In this document: in pieces, positions 13,237 to 22,208 of the stretch | Position numbering within the stretch: the first letter of the stretch is position 1 | Layout of the letters: every line of letters begins with the position of its first letter | NCBI GenBank assembly: GCA_002310995.1 | Contig: DBYV01000051.1 | Coordinates: forward strand, 1-23,175 | Source: a bacterium UBP6_UBA1177 | Lineage (GTDB): Bacteria > UBP6 > UBA1177 | Length of the DNA stretch: 23,175 bases | Direction of reading: 5' to 3' | Notes under the pieces: model-generated | The model's input: the letters and a program-made list of their open reading frames with translations, nothing else | Databases searched by the model: none | Told to the model about the DNA's origin: nothing | Program-made: the position numbers and the translations under genes

Positions 13237-16200
13237 ATGGTTTTCAGAGTTGAAGTCGGTTTGAACGAAGAAGTAAAAGATGCCCAGGGACTCACTTGGA
13301 AAAGAAGAATTGAGACTGATCTAGGCATAAAAAATGTCACAGACGTTAAAGTACTTAAAGTTTATCTTATTGACTGTGAAAACGTTACGCCGCAGCAGGT
13401 AAGCGCTTTTGCTGCGGAAGTTCTTTCAGATCCTGTGACTGAAGTATTTGAAACGCGCGAAGTTCTTGCCGATAACTACTCTTTTGACTGGATTGTAGAA
13501 ACCGGATACCTTCCCGGTGTTACCGACAACGAAGGAAAGACGGCTCTCTGGGGACTCAAAACTTTCCTCGGAAAAATCGGCGAGAACGATATGGTTTTTT
13601 CTGGCAGGAAATACTTGATCAGCGGAAATATCAGCGAGGAAGAAATCAAAAAAATCGCTTCGGACCTTCTTGCAAACGGCGTTATCCAGCGCTATTCGAT
13701 AATCAGTTCGAAACAATGGAAAAAAGGGCAGAGAATCGGTGACGCTGTTCCGCGTGTTGTTGACAAAACGCAGCCTGTAGTCGAAAAAATGGCTCTCGAT
13801 GTTTCGGACGAAGACCTGATGAAAATTTCGCGTTCCCGCGTTCTGGCGCTCAATATTGACGAGATGAAGGCAATACGTGACTACTTCAGACGCGAGGATG
13901 TCATCAAAAACAGAGTCGCTCAAGGAATGTCGGCGGAAGCTACTGACTGTGAAGTTGAAGTTTTTGCACAGACATGGAGCGAACACTGCAAACACAAAAT
14001 TTTTGCGGCAGATATAAAATACGAAGACAAAATCGGCGAGAAAAATGAGGAAATACACTCGCTCTATAAATCGTGCATCAAAAAGACGACAACTGACATG
14101 CTTGACAGCAAACCGTGGATAAAATCGGTATTCGACGACAATGCCGGAATCGTCCAGATCGACGATGATACCCTTTTCGCGATGAAAGTCGAAACCCACA
14201 ACTCTCCGAGCGCGCTTGATCCTTACGGCGGCGCACTCACGGGAATCGTCGGCGTAAACCGAGACATCATTGGCTGCGGAATGGGTGCGAAACCTATCCT
14301 CAATACAGATGTTTTCTGCTTCGCAAGTCCTTTCTTCCGCGGCGAAATCCCTGAAAAACTGCTTCACCCGGGAAGAATTTTCCGCGGTGTTCACAGAGGT
14401 GTCAAGGACGGCGGCAACGAAAGCGGAATTCCGGTTGTCAACGGATCTATTTACTTTGATAACCGCTATCTCGGCAAACCTCTCGTTTTCTGTGGAACAG
14501 GTGGTCTTATGCCGCTTGAACTCAACGGCAAACCTTCGTGGAAAAAAGAGGCTAAAGCCGGAGATCTCATCGTTATGTCAGGCGGAAGAGTCGGCAAGGA
14601 CGGTATTCACGGCGCAACGTTCAGCAGTGAAGAGCTCCACGAGGGGAGCCCGGTAACGGCAGTCCAGATCGGTGACGCTATCGTTCAGAAAAGAATGCTT
14701 GACTTCATCCTTGAAGCACGTGACAAAGATCTTTTCAATGCAATCACTGACAACGGCGCGGGCGGACTCAGCTCGAGTGTCGGCGAAATGGCGCAGGATA
14801 CAGGCGGTGCAAGGGTAAACCTTGAAAAAGTTCCGCTCAAATACCAGGGCTTGCAGCCGTGGGAAATCTTTATTTCTGAGGCACAGGAGCGCATGACGCT
14901 TTCTGTTCCGAAAGAAAAATACGAAGAACTCAAGAAAATCGCAGATATTCACGAAGTCGAAATCACGATTGTCGGCGAATATACGAATACCGGCTACCTT
15001 GAAATTTACTACAACGATATCCGTGCGGCATACCTTGAAATGGAGTTTTTGCACAAAGGAAATCCGAAATACAAACTCGAAGCTGTATGGAACTACCGCG
15101 AAAAACAGCCTGAAAAAGAGTTCATTCCGGCAGAAAAGAGTAACCTTAACCACATTCTGCTTGACATGATGGGCAGGGTAAACATCGCTTCGAAGGAAGA
15201 CTGGGTGCGTCAGTATGACCACGAAGTTCAAGGTAGAAGTGCAGGCAAGCCATTCTGTGGTGTTGAACACGACGGTCCGAGCGATGCGGGTGTTCTCAGA
15301 GTTTCGCCGTTCAAAAAGAATGCGATTGTAGTTTCGCACGGCATAAAACCATCTTTCAGCGATATCGACTGCTTCCACATGACGGCAAGCGTTATTGATG
15401 AGGCTGTCAGAAACGCAGTCTGTGTCGGTGCAGACCCTGATTTTATGAGCGGTCTTGACAACTTCTGCTGGCCCGATCCGATCTATGATGAAGAAAAGAA
15501 CAGTGACGGCAAGGCAAAACTGGCACAGCTCGTCCGTTCCAACAAAGCGCTTTACAAATACTGTACCGAATATTCGATTCCGCTCATCAGCGGTAAAGAC
15601 AGCATGCACAATGACTACGGCAGCGGCAAAAACAAAATTTCCATTCCGCCGACACTCCTTTTCACCCTCATTTCGAAGATGGATGATGTCGAAAAGATGG
15701 TTTCGATGGATTTTAAACACGAAAATGACAGAATTTTCCTTATTGGCGAGACAAAGGACGAACTCGGCGGCAGCGAATACTACCTTTACCATGGTATAAA
15801 ATACGAAGGCTTTGTTCCGAAAGTTGATTCAGCGAAGTTCATGAAGAACTACCGCGCTCTGCATCATGCTATGGAGCAGAAGCTTGTTGAAAGTGCTCAC
15901 GACCTGTCTGACGGCGGTTTTGCAATAGCTGTCGCAGAATCTGCATTCTCAGGCGGTTTCGGAGCAAAAATCGACCTTAAAAAGATGCCGAAGAGCAGCG
16001 ATGCGACAAGAAACGACACCTTGCTTTTCAGTGAATCCAACGGCAGAATACTCGTTTCTGTCAAACCTGAAAATGTCGAAGCGTTCAAAGCTGCTATGAA
16101 AGGCTGCGAATGTTCCGAAATAGGCGAAGTAACTTCAGGAACCTTCCTCAAAATCAACGGTCTTAAAGACGAAAGTGTTGTCGATCTCGATATCAATGAA

Positions 16201-16242
16201 CTCAAAAAGAGCTGGAAAGGACTTATGAACAAGATGAAGTAA
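13237..16242 (+). CDS. purL: Phosphoribosylformylglycinamidine synthase, PurS-PurL type without glutaminase domain
   Basis: This 1001-aa enzyme would make FGAM from FGAR, ATP and an ammonia source in purine synthesis. The first ~165 residues resemble the PurS-like N-terminal domain of large PurL (VFRVEVGLNEEVKDAQG, then TDVKVLKVYLIDCE). A linker and the catalytic repeat pair follow, with QTWSEHCKHK near 248, VETHNSPSALDPYGGALTG, GRVGKDGIHGATFSS, ITDNGAGGLSSSVGEMA, GPSDAGVLR and LISGKDSMHNDYGSGKN. The chain ends after AIR-synthase-like motifs (HDLSDGGFAIAVAESAF); the C-terminal glutamine amidotransferase domain of ~1300-aa enzymes is missing. It thus lies between small PurL (~740 aa) and the full fusion, and should need a separate PurQ, not seen here. 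AGGAGGA precedes the start, 9 bp after ptsN. It meets radC tail to tail with no gap. Confidence 0.95.
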   Translation: MVFRVEVGLNEEVKDAQGLTWKRRIETDLGIKNVTDVKVLKVYLIDCENVTPQQVSAFAAEVLSDPVTEVFETREVLADNYSFDWIVETGYLPGVTDNEGKTALWGLKTFLGKIGENDMVFSGRKYLISGNISEEEIKKIASDLLANGVIQRYSIISSKQWKKGQRIGDAVPRVVDKTQPVVEKMALDVSDEDLMKISRSRVLALNIDEMKAIRDYFRREDVIKNRVAQGMSAEATDCEVEVFAQTWSEHCKHKIFAADIKYEDKIGEKNEEIHSLYKSCIKKTTTDMLDSKPWIKSVFDDNAGIVQIDDDTLFAMKVETHNSPSALDPYGGALTGIVGVNRDIIGCGMGAKPILNTDVFCFASPFFRGEIPEKLLHPGRIFRGVHRGVKDGGNESGIPVVNGSIYFDNRYLGKPLVFCGTGGLMPLELNGKPSWKKEAKAGDLIVMSGGRVGKDGIHGATFSSEELHEGSPVTAVQIGDAIVQKRMLDFILEARDKDLFNAITDNGAGGLSSSVGEMAQDTGGARVNLEKVPLKYQGLQPWEIFISEAQERMTLSVPKEKYEELKKIADIHEVEITIVGEYTNTGYLEIYYNDIRAAYLEMEFLHKGNPKYKLEAVWNYREKQPEKEFIPAEKSNLNHILLDMMGRVNIASKEDWVRQYDHEVQGRSAGKPFCGVEHDGPSDAGVLRVSPFKKNAIVVSHGIKPSFSDIDCFHMTASVIDEAVRNAVCVGADPDFMSGLDNFCWPDPIYDEEKNSDGKAKLAQLVRSNKALYKYCTEYSIPLISGKDSMHNDYGSGKNKISIPPTLLFTLISKMDDVEKMVSMDFKHENDRIFLIGETKDELGGSEYYLYHGIKYEGFVPKVDSAKFMKNYRALHHAMEQKLVESAHDLSDGGFAIAVAESAFSGGFGAKIDLKKMPKSSDATRNDTLLFSESNGRILVSVKPENVEAFKAAMKGCECSEIGEVTSGTFLKINGLKDESVVDLDINELKKSWKGLMNKMK

Positions 16243-16911
16243 TCACAAAATCCCGTTTCCCGCAAAAGAATAGCATCCGTTTCCTTTCGTAAAAATAATA
16301 TGATCCAAAAGTTCGATTCCCATGAGAATTCCTATTTCACGCAGTTGTTTTGTCGCGAGTTTGTCTGCGTCAGAAGGTATCAGAGTGCCGGACGGATGAT
16401 TGTGTGCCACGATTATCGAAGCAGCGCGATCGGTGCAGGCTACGGCGAAAACCTCTCTCGGATGGAGCGGCGCGTAGTTCAAAGTTCCGATGAATGTGAG
16501 GTGGACGTCAATCACCCGTCTCGAGCCGTCGAGAGTTATTGTCAGAAAATGTTCCTGCTTTTTGTCCGCGTAATCTTTGAGGAGTGGCAGCAAGTCTTCT
16601 GGAGTTCTTATGAGCGGCTTTTCGCTTTCTATGTAAAATCGTTTGGCGAGTTCGAATGCGGCTAAAATCTGGCAGGCTTTCGATGTGCCTACACCTGGAA
16701 TTGCTGAAAGTTTGTTGATATCGAGAGCATCAAGTTTCTCGTTTTCGAGCATGGTTTCGAGCTCTTTTGCAATGCTCATCAGCGGGTGATCTTTGCCGCC
16801 ACTGCTGAAAATAATAGCGATAAGTTCGCGGTTGCTTAATGCCTGTACTCCGCGCAAAACAAGTTTTTCACGCGGCTTATCGTTTTTATAAAGATCTTTT
16901 ATCTGTTTCAT
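16243..16911 (-). CDS. radC: RadC family JAB/MPN-domain protein
   Basis: This 222-aa protein has the usual RadC layout. The N-terminus (MKQIKDLYKNDKPREKLVLRG) is a UPF0758 head; a helix-hairpin-helix segment (LSAIPGVGTSKACQILAAFE) follows near 70-88; and the JAB domain contains the zinc-site pattern HNHPSGTLIPSDAD, with His170, His172 and Asp183 as H-x-H-x10-D. The family is widely conserved; its supposed DNA-repair role is not established, and relatives occur near mobile and defence loci. GGAGAG precedes the ATG. It converges on purL, with the two stop codons directly abutting and no terminator between. A good promoter lies upstream. Confidence 0.95.
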   Translation of the reverse strand: MKQIKDLYKNDKPREKLVLRGVQALSNRELIAIIFSSGGKDHPLMSIAKELETMLENEKLDALDINKLSAIPGVGTSKACQILAAFELAKRFYIESEKPLIRTPEDLLPLLKDYADKKQEHFLTITLDGSRRVIDVHLTFIGTLNYAPLHPREVFAVACTDRAASIIVAHNHPSGTLIPSDADKLATKQLREIGILMGIELLDHIIFTKGNGCYSFAGNGIL

Positions 16912-16928
16912 AACACTCTCCGTTTTAA

Positions 16929-16955
16929 TTTATATTTGAATAAATCGAAAGTCAA
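16929..16955 (-). promoter_or_regulatory. Sigma-70-type promoter for radC
   Basis: On the minus strand, TTGACT, a 15-bp spacer and TATAAA lie 18 bases before the radC start. The spacer is short but usable. Confidence 0.5.
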
Positions 16956-17087
16956 GGCTAAGTAATATTATTGTTGATAAAATTTTTGTAAAATTGTACT
17001 AACGTTCTTGCTTTCCGGCCTGAAATCAGTTAGAGAGCGCGCGGTTAAGGTTGTGCCGTTACGATGCGTGCCAAAAAAGGAGGAAAA

Positions 17088-17753
17088 ATGGAGCTGAAAT
17101 CGGTTATTTTCGATATGGACGGGACGCTTCTTGACACTCTTGACATCATCTCGAGGACAAACAACACTATTTTGCAAAAACACGGCTTCCCAACGCATAG
17201 TATTGAGGAATACAAATGTTTTGTCGGTGACGGAATGAGGATGTTGCTTCGGCGCGCACTTCCGAAAGAGGCTCCAGACGATGTGATTTCGCTTCTTCTG
17301 CCTGAAGTTTTAGACCTTTATCACGAAGAAGGTGTTGGAACAATTCCGCCGTTTGAAGGAATCAGGGAAATGCTTTCAGGGCTTGTTGAAAGAAGAATAA
17401 AGATTTCGATACTTACCAACAAAGAGCACAAATACGCGCTTCTCAATGCCGAAACCATTCTTGGCGAATTTCATTTTGATGCGATTCTTGGAGAACGTCC
17501 AGGAAAGCCGCTCAAACCTGCTCCTGACGGGATATTTGAAATATCCGAAATAACGAAAGTTCCGCTGTCTCAGACTATTTATGTCGGTGATATGAAGGCC
17601 GATGTCTTAACTGCGAAAAATGCGGGAATCACTTCTGTCGCATGCCTCTGGGGGTTCGGGAGGAAGGAAGAACTCCTTGCTCTGGGAGCCGATATTCTTA
17701 TTTCTGAACCGCGCGAACTTTTGGAACTTGCCGATAAAAATCAACTAAAATAG
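17088..17753 (+). CDS. HAD-superfamily phosphatase, phosphoglycolate phosphatase-like
   Basis: This 221-aa protein belongs to HAD subfamily IA. Motif I is FDMDGTLLDTL, with the nucleophile Asp9 and acid/base Asp11. Motif II is the Thr in ISILTNKEH. The motif III lysine is in KPLKPAPDGIF, and motif IV is VGDMKADVLTAKNAG. The cap between about 15 and 85 is helical, as in Gph and PpaX-type enzymes, which hydrolyse 2-phosphoglycolate or other small phosphate esters; the true substrate cannot be read. The start at 17088 is chosen because AAGGAGGA lies just upstream, inside a longer possible frame. ridA follows after 67 bp. Together they could be metabolite-repair functions, which is inference from neighbourhood. 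Confidence 0.92.
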   Translation: MELKSVIFDMDGTLLDTLDIISRTNNTILQKHGFPTHSIEEYKCFVGDGMRMLLRRALPKEAPDDVISLLLPEVLDLYHEEGVGTIPPFEGIREMLSGLVERRIKISILTNKEHKYALLNAETILGEFHFDAILGERPGKPLKPAPDGIFEISEITKVPLSQTIYVGDMKADVLTAKNAGITSVACLWGFGRKEELLALGADILISEPRELLELADKNQLK

Positions 17754-17772
17754 GAAATTTTTTGTAAGCGGA

Positions 17773-17778
17773 TATAAT
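17773..17778 (+). promoter_or_regulatory. Possible -10 box before ridA
   Basis: An exact TATAAT lies 42 bp before the ridA ATG. No good -35 is seen upstream, so read-through from the HAD gene is the alternative. Confidence 0.35.
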
Positions 17779-17820
17779 CTTCCGTTTTTTTGTGTTCAAT
17801 AACCATTTTTGGAGGGAAAA

Positions 17821-18198
17821 ATGAAGAAAATTATCAGTTCGCCGAATGCACCGGCCGCTATCGGTCCTTACAGCCAGGCAGTAGAGGCAAACGGCACGGT
17901 TTATGTTTCGGGTCAGCTTCCGGTAGATGTGAAAAGCGGAAAATTTGTTGAAGGCGGCATCAAAGAGCAGACCGAACAGTCGCTTAAAAATATCGGCGAA
18001 ATACTCAAAGCTGCTGGTTGCGGCTATGAAAATGTCGTAAAGACTACGGTTCTTCTCAGTGATATGAACAATTTCAAGGATATGAACGAAATTTACGCGA
18101 AATTCTTCACTTCAGAATGCCCCGCAAGAGCCGCTTTTCAGGTTGTGAAACTGCCGCTCGGCGCAATGGTTGAGATCGAGTGTGTTGCAGTCAAATAG
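17821..18198 (+). CDS. ridA: RidA family enamine/imine deaminase
   Basis: This 125-aa protein matches RidA (YjgF/YER057c/UK114) in full length. Motifs are APAAIGPYSQAV near residue 10, VYVSGQLPVD, TEQSLKNIGEILKAAG, VVKTTVLLSDM, and the active-site ends PARAAFQV, with the substrate-carboxylate Arg, and MVEIECVAV, with the conserved Glu. Family members form trimers and hydrolyse reactive 2-aminoacrylate and related imines made by PLP enzymes. GGAGGGAAA precedes the ATG; a longer frame beginning four codons upstream places the ribosome site inside the coding sequence and is rejected. The lipoprotein gene follows after 12 bp. Confidence 0.96.
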   Translation: MKKIISSPNAPAAIGPYSQAVEANGTVYVSGQLPVDVKSGKFVEGGIKEQTEQSLKNIGEILKAAGCGYENVVKTTVLLSDMNNFKDMNEIYAKFFTSECPARAAFQVVKLPLGAMVEIECVAVK

Positions 18199-18210
18199 TG
18201 TGATTTGTGC

Positions 18211-18975
18211 ATGAAAAAATTATTTTTATCCTTTTTCGCGCTTTTTATTTTGATTTCCTGTTCGACTCTGCCTCAAAAAACGGTGGACGAGAAGGGAAAT
18301 TATTCGTGGAAGCCTGAAAAATTCGAGCTTAATCCTGAGAACAGAGCTTTTTCGGCGGAAGGTGCCGTCACGATGTGGATCGATGTTGAGCAGTTCAAAG
18401 GAAAATTTACCGGTGATTACCAGATTCTTTCGTCAAATCCCGAAAAATGGCGCATGATAATTACCGGACCTTTCAATATTTCGGTTGCAACTGTAATAAT
18501 AAATGGCGAAACCGCGAATATTTTCCACGAAGGAGTATGGGACAGCGGCCCTTGGAACGAAATTTCGAAGCAGCTTTTCAATGCCTCTGTCGACGGTGAC
18601 CTTTTTTCGGTTATGCTTGGCGGCAGATTCCGTTTCGAAGGTGAGTGCGCGGATATAGGAAACGGCGATAAATTGTGCCGCAAAAACGAGATCTACTATA
18701 AGATTTCACAAGGCAAAGTTGCCGAAATCGTGAGCGGCGACCTTTACATCGTTTCCGAAAAGAAAACCAGAATTCCTGCCGGAAGAGGACGCCACGGGAA
18801 GAATAAAACCAAAGCAGGAAATGCGGTTAAAAAGGCTCAACGCTGGATCGGAGTGAGCCGCGGGAAACCGGCTTTTATCTTTGAAAACAAATACTTGGAT
18901 GCTTCCGCTGATCTTCCTGAATCTCTTTTCGAGGCTCCCAAGTCGGATGAGCCTGATATTTTCGACGAACTTTGA
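18211..18975 (+). CDS. LolB/DUF4292-like outer-membrane lipoprotein
   Basis: This 254-aa protein has a lipobox (MKKLFLSFFALFILISC, Cys17). The body resembles LolB/DUF4292-type proteins: FSAEGAVTMWIDVEQFKGKFTGDY, then PEKWRMIITGPFNISVATVIINGETANIF. In relatives the half-barrel binds lipoprotein acyl chains during localisation to the outer membrane. It is unusual in having a very basic stretch at about 190-215 (RGRHGKNKTKAG) inside the fold region, followed by an acidic tail (DEPDIFDEL). The start at 18211 is chosen because the signal peptide begins there; the ribosome site is weak, so it may depend on ridA translation 12 bp upstream. True LolB activity is not shown; the fold resemblance is moderate. 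Confidence 0.75.
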   Translation: MKKLFLSFFALFILISCSTLPQKTVDEKGNYSWKPEKFELNPENRAFSAEGAVTMWIDVEQFKGKFTGDYQILSSNPEKWRMIITGPFNISVATVIINGETANIFHEGVWDSGPWNEISKQLFNASVDGDLFSVMLGGRFRFEGECADIGNGDKLCRKNEIYYKISQGKVAEIVSGDLYIVSEKKTRIPAGRGRHGKNKTKAGNAVKKAQRWIGVSRGKPAFIFENKYLDASADLPESLFEAPKSDEPDIFDEL

Positions 18976-19080
18976 TTTTTTACCGTTGTTATCGAAGAGA
19001 ACGATTCGCCGCTATGTGTCGGTATATCGGGATATCAAAATAACGTTATAACGATCCTGTTTCTTGGCGGCGTCGAACAT

Positions 19081-19108
19081 TTGACAACTTTTTCAAAGTG
19101 AATATTAT
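19081..19108 (+). promoter_or_regulatory. Promoter of the TPR protein gene
   Basis: An exact TTGACA, a 16-bp spacer and TATTAT lie 28 bp before the ATG at 19137. The rest of the gap after 18975 holds small palindromes (ATATC-GG-GATAT at 19024-19035 and ATAACGTTAT at 19040-19049) of unknown meaning. Confidence 0.7.
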
Positions 19109-19136
19109 TCCTTGTTTTTGGTTTGGTTGAGGTTCT

Positions 19137-20177
19137 ATGGCATCGAAATTTCTCGATAAAATAGTTGGTTTCTTAAAAAAAGATGTCGGAGATATTTTTT
19201 CTGCGGAAACACTGAAAGATATCGGTCAGCTTGCGAATACCGACCTTTCTGATATTCTTGGCGATGCCAAGGCGACTAAGCTGATTTCGGAAATCGAGAA
19301 GAATCCAGACAAAGTTGAAAATTATATTCAGCTTGCTGAACTTTACCGCTACAAAAACAAGATTGATAAGGCTGTGGATGTCTATTTGGGTATGGCACAG
19401 CGCGAACTTGACGCGAAACGTCTTGATCTTGCGGCAAGTTATGTGCAGATGGGGCTCAATGTGGCACCCGATAATGGTCTTTTGAACAAATTCAGTGCAG
19501 ATATAGACATTAGAAAAGGTAAATTTTCTGATGCTGCCGACAAATACCGTGCCGCAGTCAATTATTACATCAAAAAGGGCGACAGAATGACCGCAATTTA
19601 TCTCCTTCACACGATCAAGGAGATGAACAAGGCTACGGTACGCGATCTTCTCAACCTTTCGAGCATTCTGATACGCGAAAACATGACCGACGAGGCCGAA
19701 AAAATATTGATGTCAATCAGAGAAAGCCACAAAAAAGGGGAAATCAGCAATGTCAGAGACCTTGAAGCTTGTCTGCTGATGCTCTACTCGATTAAAAAGG
19801 ACGACGATGTCATTTTAGGTGAGCTTATTGAGGCGAGAATCGAGATGGGGCAGTATGAAAGTGTCATGGTTCTGCTTAAAAAACTTATTGCTAAGGATTC
19901 CGAAAATGTTAACTTTCTGAAGCGGCAGGCTTTTGTCTACAAACAGATGGGTGATATAAATAACTGCGTGAAAATATTCAAGGTTATTGCAAATATATAT
20001 GCAAAGCAAAACAATCTTATTTACAGAAATATCTATTATCACAAAGTTCTGAAATATGCTCCCGATGATGTCGAAGCACTTTCCGTTCTGAGAATGGATG
20101 ATCAGATCCGTGAAAAACTCGATAGTAAAATCGAAAACACCGATTCAAAAATCAAAATTTTCGACCATTTGGAATAA
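19137..20177 (+). CDS. TPR-repeat protein
   Basis: This 346-aa protein has no signal peptide and should be cytoplasmic. After a lead segment (about 1-45, with FLDKIVGFLKKDVGDIF and LSDILGDAKATKL), helical pairs of TPR type begin: NPDKVENYIQLAELYRYKNKIDKAVDVYLGMA, then RLDLAASYVQMGLNVAPDN, FSDAADKYRAAVNYYIKKGD and further units to about 330, the last reading HKVLKYAPDDVEALSVL. Such arrays serve as protein-protein scaffolds. GAGG precedes the ATG at good spacing, and the gene has its own promoter. No enzyme domain is fused. A role in gliding, assembly or signalling scaffolds is possible, but no neighbour decides it. Confidence 0.88.
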   Translation: MASKFLDKIVGFLKKDVGDIFSAETLKDIGQLANTDLSDILGDAKATKLISEIEKNPDKVENYIQLAELYRYKNKIDKAVDVYLGMAQRELDAKRLDLAASYVQMGLNVAPDNGLLNKFSADIDIRKGKFSDAADKYRAAVNYYIKKGDRMTAIYLLHTIKEMNKATVRDLLNLSSILIRENMTDEAEKILMSIRESHKKGEISNVRDLEACLLMLYSIKKDDDVILGELIEARIEMGQYESVMVLLKKLIAKDSENVNFLKRQAFVYKQMGDINNCVKIFKVIANIYAKQNNLIYRNIYYHKVLKYAPDDVEALSVLRMDDQIREKLDSKIENTDSKIKIFDHLE

Positions 20178-20333
20178 AACAGCCGTGTTTTGTTGAGGCA
20201 TGACCGAAACATTTTTCAGAGTTTTGCTGTATTTAGAATGATGAATAAATATATTTAATAATTTCAAGATGTTATTGAAAAAAATTATTTTTTTTTGATT
20301 TTGAGTCAGAAAAATCGCTACTTCATGTAACTA

Positions 20334-20346
20334 AATAACTGTTATT
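20334..20346. promoter_or_regulatory. AATAAC-T-GTTATT palindrome before the vWA gene
   Basis: A perfect 6-1-6 palindrome lies 25 bp before the ATG at 20371, near where a transcript would begin. The whole gap 20178-20370 is very AT-rich and holds no gene; no terminator for the TPR gene was seen. Confidence 0.3.
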
Positions 20347-20370
20347 AACTTCTTTTTTCGAGGTCTTTCC

Positions 20371-22161
20371 ATGAAAAAATCAGTGCTTTCAACAGTTTTG
20401 ATCGTGTTTGTTCTTTTTCTGATGTCATGCGGCGGAACTAACAGTAAAGCCGACAGCGAGAACGATCTCGCTGATTATGGTGACACAGCAGACTCAGGGT
20501 ATTACGCCCCCGAAGGTGACGAATATGCCGACAGCGATGGAGGTTATTATGATTCCAGTGACACTGGCGACACAGGATATTACCCCGGGGAAGAGGGTGA
20601 TTATACCGACACGGTTGACAGCGATTATTGGTCTGATGACGATCCCGAAGCAGGAGACGATATTGTCTCTCCGGAAGAACCTAAACAGGGTGAACTTGTC
20701 GAAAATGAATGGGTCGAGACTGCTGTAGAAAACACCTCGACATTTTCAATTGATGTCGATACTGCAAGCTACACTCTGATCAGAAATTACCTTATGACCT
20801 ACAATCAGCTGCCGCCCAAAGACAGAGTCAGGATCGAAGAAATGGTCAACTATTTCGAATACGACTATCCGCAGCCTGAAGAAGGAAAGCCTTTCTCGGT
20901 AACGATGGAAATGGCCGATTCTCCGTGGAGAAGCGATACTAAACTCGTTATGTTCGGACTTCAGGGAAAACAGCTCGCGGCGAATGAGATCCCTGTACAG
21001 AATCTGGTTTTCCTTATCGACGTTTCAGGTTCGATGTACGGTGCTGACAGGCTCGGTCTCCTCAAAAAATCGTTCAAAAAGCTCGTCGAAAAGCTCAATG
21101 AAAATGACAAGGTCTCGATCGTAACCTATGCCGGCAGTGCAGGTGTCGTTCTTGATTCTGTAAGCGGTGACAAAAAGGAAACGATAATTTCGGCTATAGA
21201 TAATCTCGAAGCCGGCGGTTCTACTGCAGGTGCGGAGGGAATCCAGACAGCATACGAACTTGCTGAAAAGAATTACAGCAAAGATGCGAACAACAGGATA
21301 ATCCTTGCGACCGACGGTGATTTCAATGTCGGAATTTCTGATACCGACGAACTTGTTGCGTACATCGAAACCGAGAGAAACAAAGGTATTTATCTCACGA
21401 TCCTCGGCTTTGGAATGGGCAACTATCAGGACGACAGAATGGAACAGCTTTCCAACGCAGGAAACGGAAACTATTTCTATATCGATAGCGAAAGAGAATC
21501 GGACAAGGTTTTCACGGTCAACCTTATGGGAACGATGTTCACGATCGCTAAAGACGTAAAACTTCAGGTCGTTTTCAACCCCGCGAAAATCGCAAAATAC
21601 CGCCTTATCGGCTACGAAAACCGCGTTATGGCAAATGAAGACTTCAACGACGATACAAAAGACGCGGGAGAGATCGGCGCAGGTCACAGAGTTACGGCAT
21701 TCTACGAAGTTTTCCTGGCAGAAGAGAAACCTGCTGAAAATCCGGAAACACCTGAAACACCTGAAACTCCGGAAACTCCCGAGACTGATCCTGAAGAAGG
21801 CGAAGAGCCGGCAGAACCCGCTCCTGATGAAGAAGAACCGGCAGTTGAACCTGCTGATGAATTCGGCGAAGATGACTTCATCATTCTCAAAATGCGCTAC
21901 AAAGAGCCCGACGAAGATATCAGTAAGTATATGGACACCGTAATGACCTCAGCCAATATTCTTGCCGAAATGAGCCAGAATATGGGATTTGCTTCATCTG
22001 TTGCAGAGTTCGGAATGCTTCTCAGAGACTCGAAATTCAAAGCTGATTCAAGTTTCGATGCAGTTCTTACCCGCGCAAAGGCTAATATCGGCAAAGACAC
22101 GCTCGGTTTCCGCGGCGAATTCCTTGAAATCGTCGAGAGAGCTAAAACTCTCAGCAAATAA
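20371..22161 (+). CDS. vWA-domain lipoprotein (YfbK family)
   Basis: This 596-aa protein has a lipobox (MKKSVLSTVLIVFVLFLMSC, Cys20), then an Asp/Gly/Tyr-rich linker (about 25-95, with SDTGDTGYY). The family's N-terminal von Willebrand module follows (about 117-185, STFSIDVDTASYTLIRNYL and DRVRIEEMVNYFEYDYP). The vWA domain proper has a complete MIDAS start, DVSGSMYG (Asp217, Ser219, Ser221), and ATDGDFNVG. The C-terminal DUF3520-like part contains an inserted Pro/Glu/Thr stretch (about 452-492, repeated PET units) before ADEFGEDDFIILKMRYKEP. Known relatives are envelope proteins of unclear function that bind divalent cations and partner proteins. GAGG precedes the ATG. Both low-complexity segments look like flexible spacers that hold the domain off the membrane. 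Confidence 0.92.
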   Translation: MKKSVLSTVLIVFVLFLMSCGGTNSKADSENDLADYGDTADSGYYAPEGDEYADSDGGYYDSSDTGDTGYYPGEEGDYTDTVDSDYWSDDDPEAGDDIVSPEEPKQGELVENEWVETAVENTSTFSIDVDTASYTLIRNYLMTYNQLPPKDRVRIEEMVNYFEYDYPQPEEGKPFSVTMEMADSPWRSDTKLVMFGLQGKQLAANEIPVQNLVFLIDVSGSMYGADRLGLLKKSFKKLVEKLNENDKVSIVTYAGSAGVVLDSVSGDKKETIISAIDNLEAGGSTAGAEGIQTAYELAEKNYSKDANNRIILATDGDFNVGISDTDELVAYIETERNKGIYLTILGFGMGNYQDDRMEQLSNAGNGNYFYIDSERESDKVFTVNLMGTMFTIAKDVKLQVVFNPAKIAKYRLIGYENRVMANEDFNDDTKDAGEIGAGHRVTAFYEVFLAEEKPAENPETPETPETPETPETDPEEGEEPAEPAPDEEEPAVEPADEFGEDDFIILKMRYKEPDEDISKYMDTVMTSANILAEMSQNMGFASSVAEFGMLLRDSKFKADSSFDAVLTRAKANIGKDTLGFRGEFLEIVERAKTLSK

Positions 22162-22208
22162 TTCATTTTATTCCCGAAATTTTCCTCAATACTTTTCCCT
22201 GTCATAAA

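Noticed and set aside
14578..15792. Long open frame (404 codons) on the minus strand inside purL
   Set aside because: PurL motifs are unbroken on the plus strand; the antisense frame follows from codon bias.
20281..20300. A/T-run before the vWA gene as a terminator
   Set aside because: Only A/T pairs could form a stem; no stable hairpin is visible.
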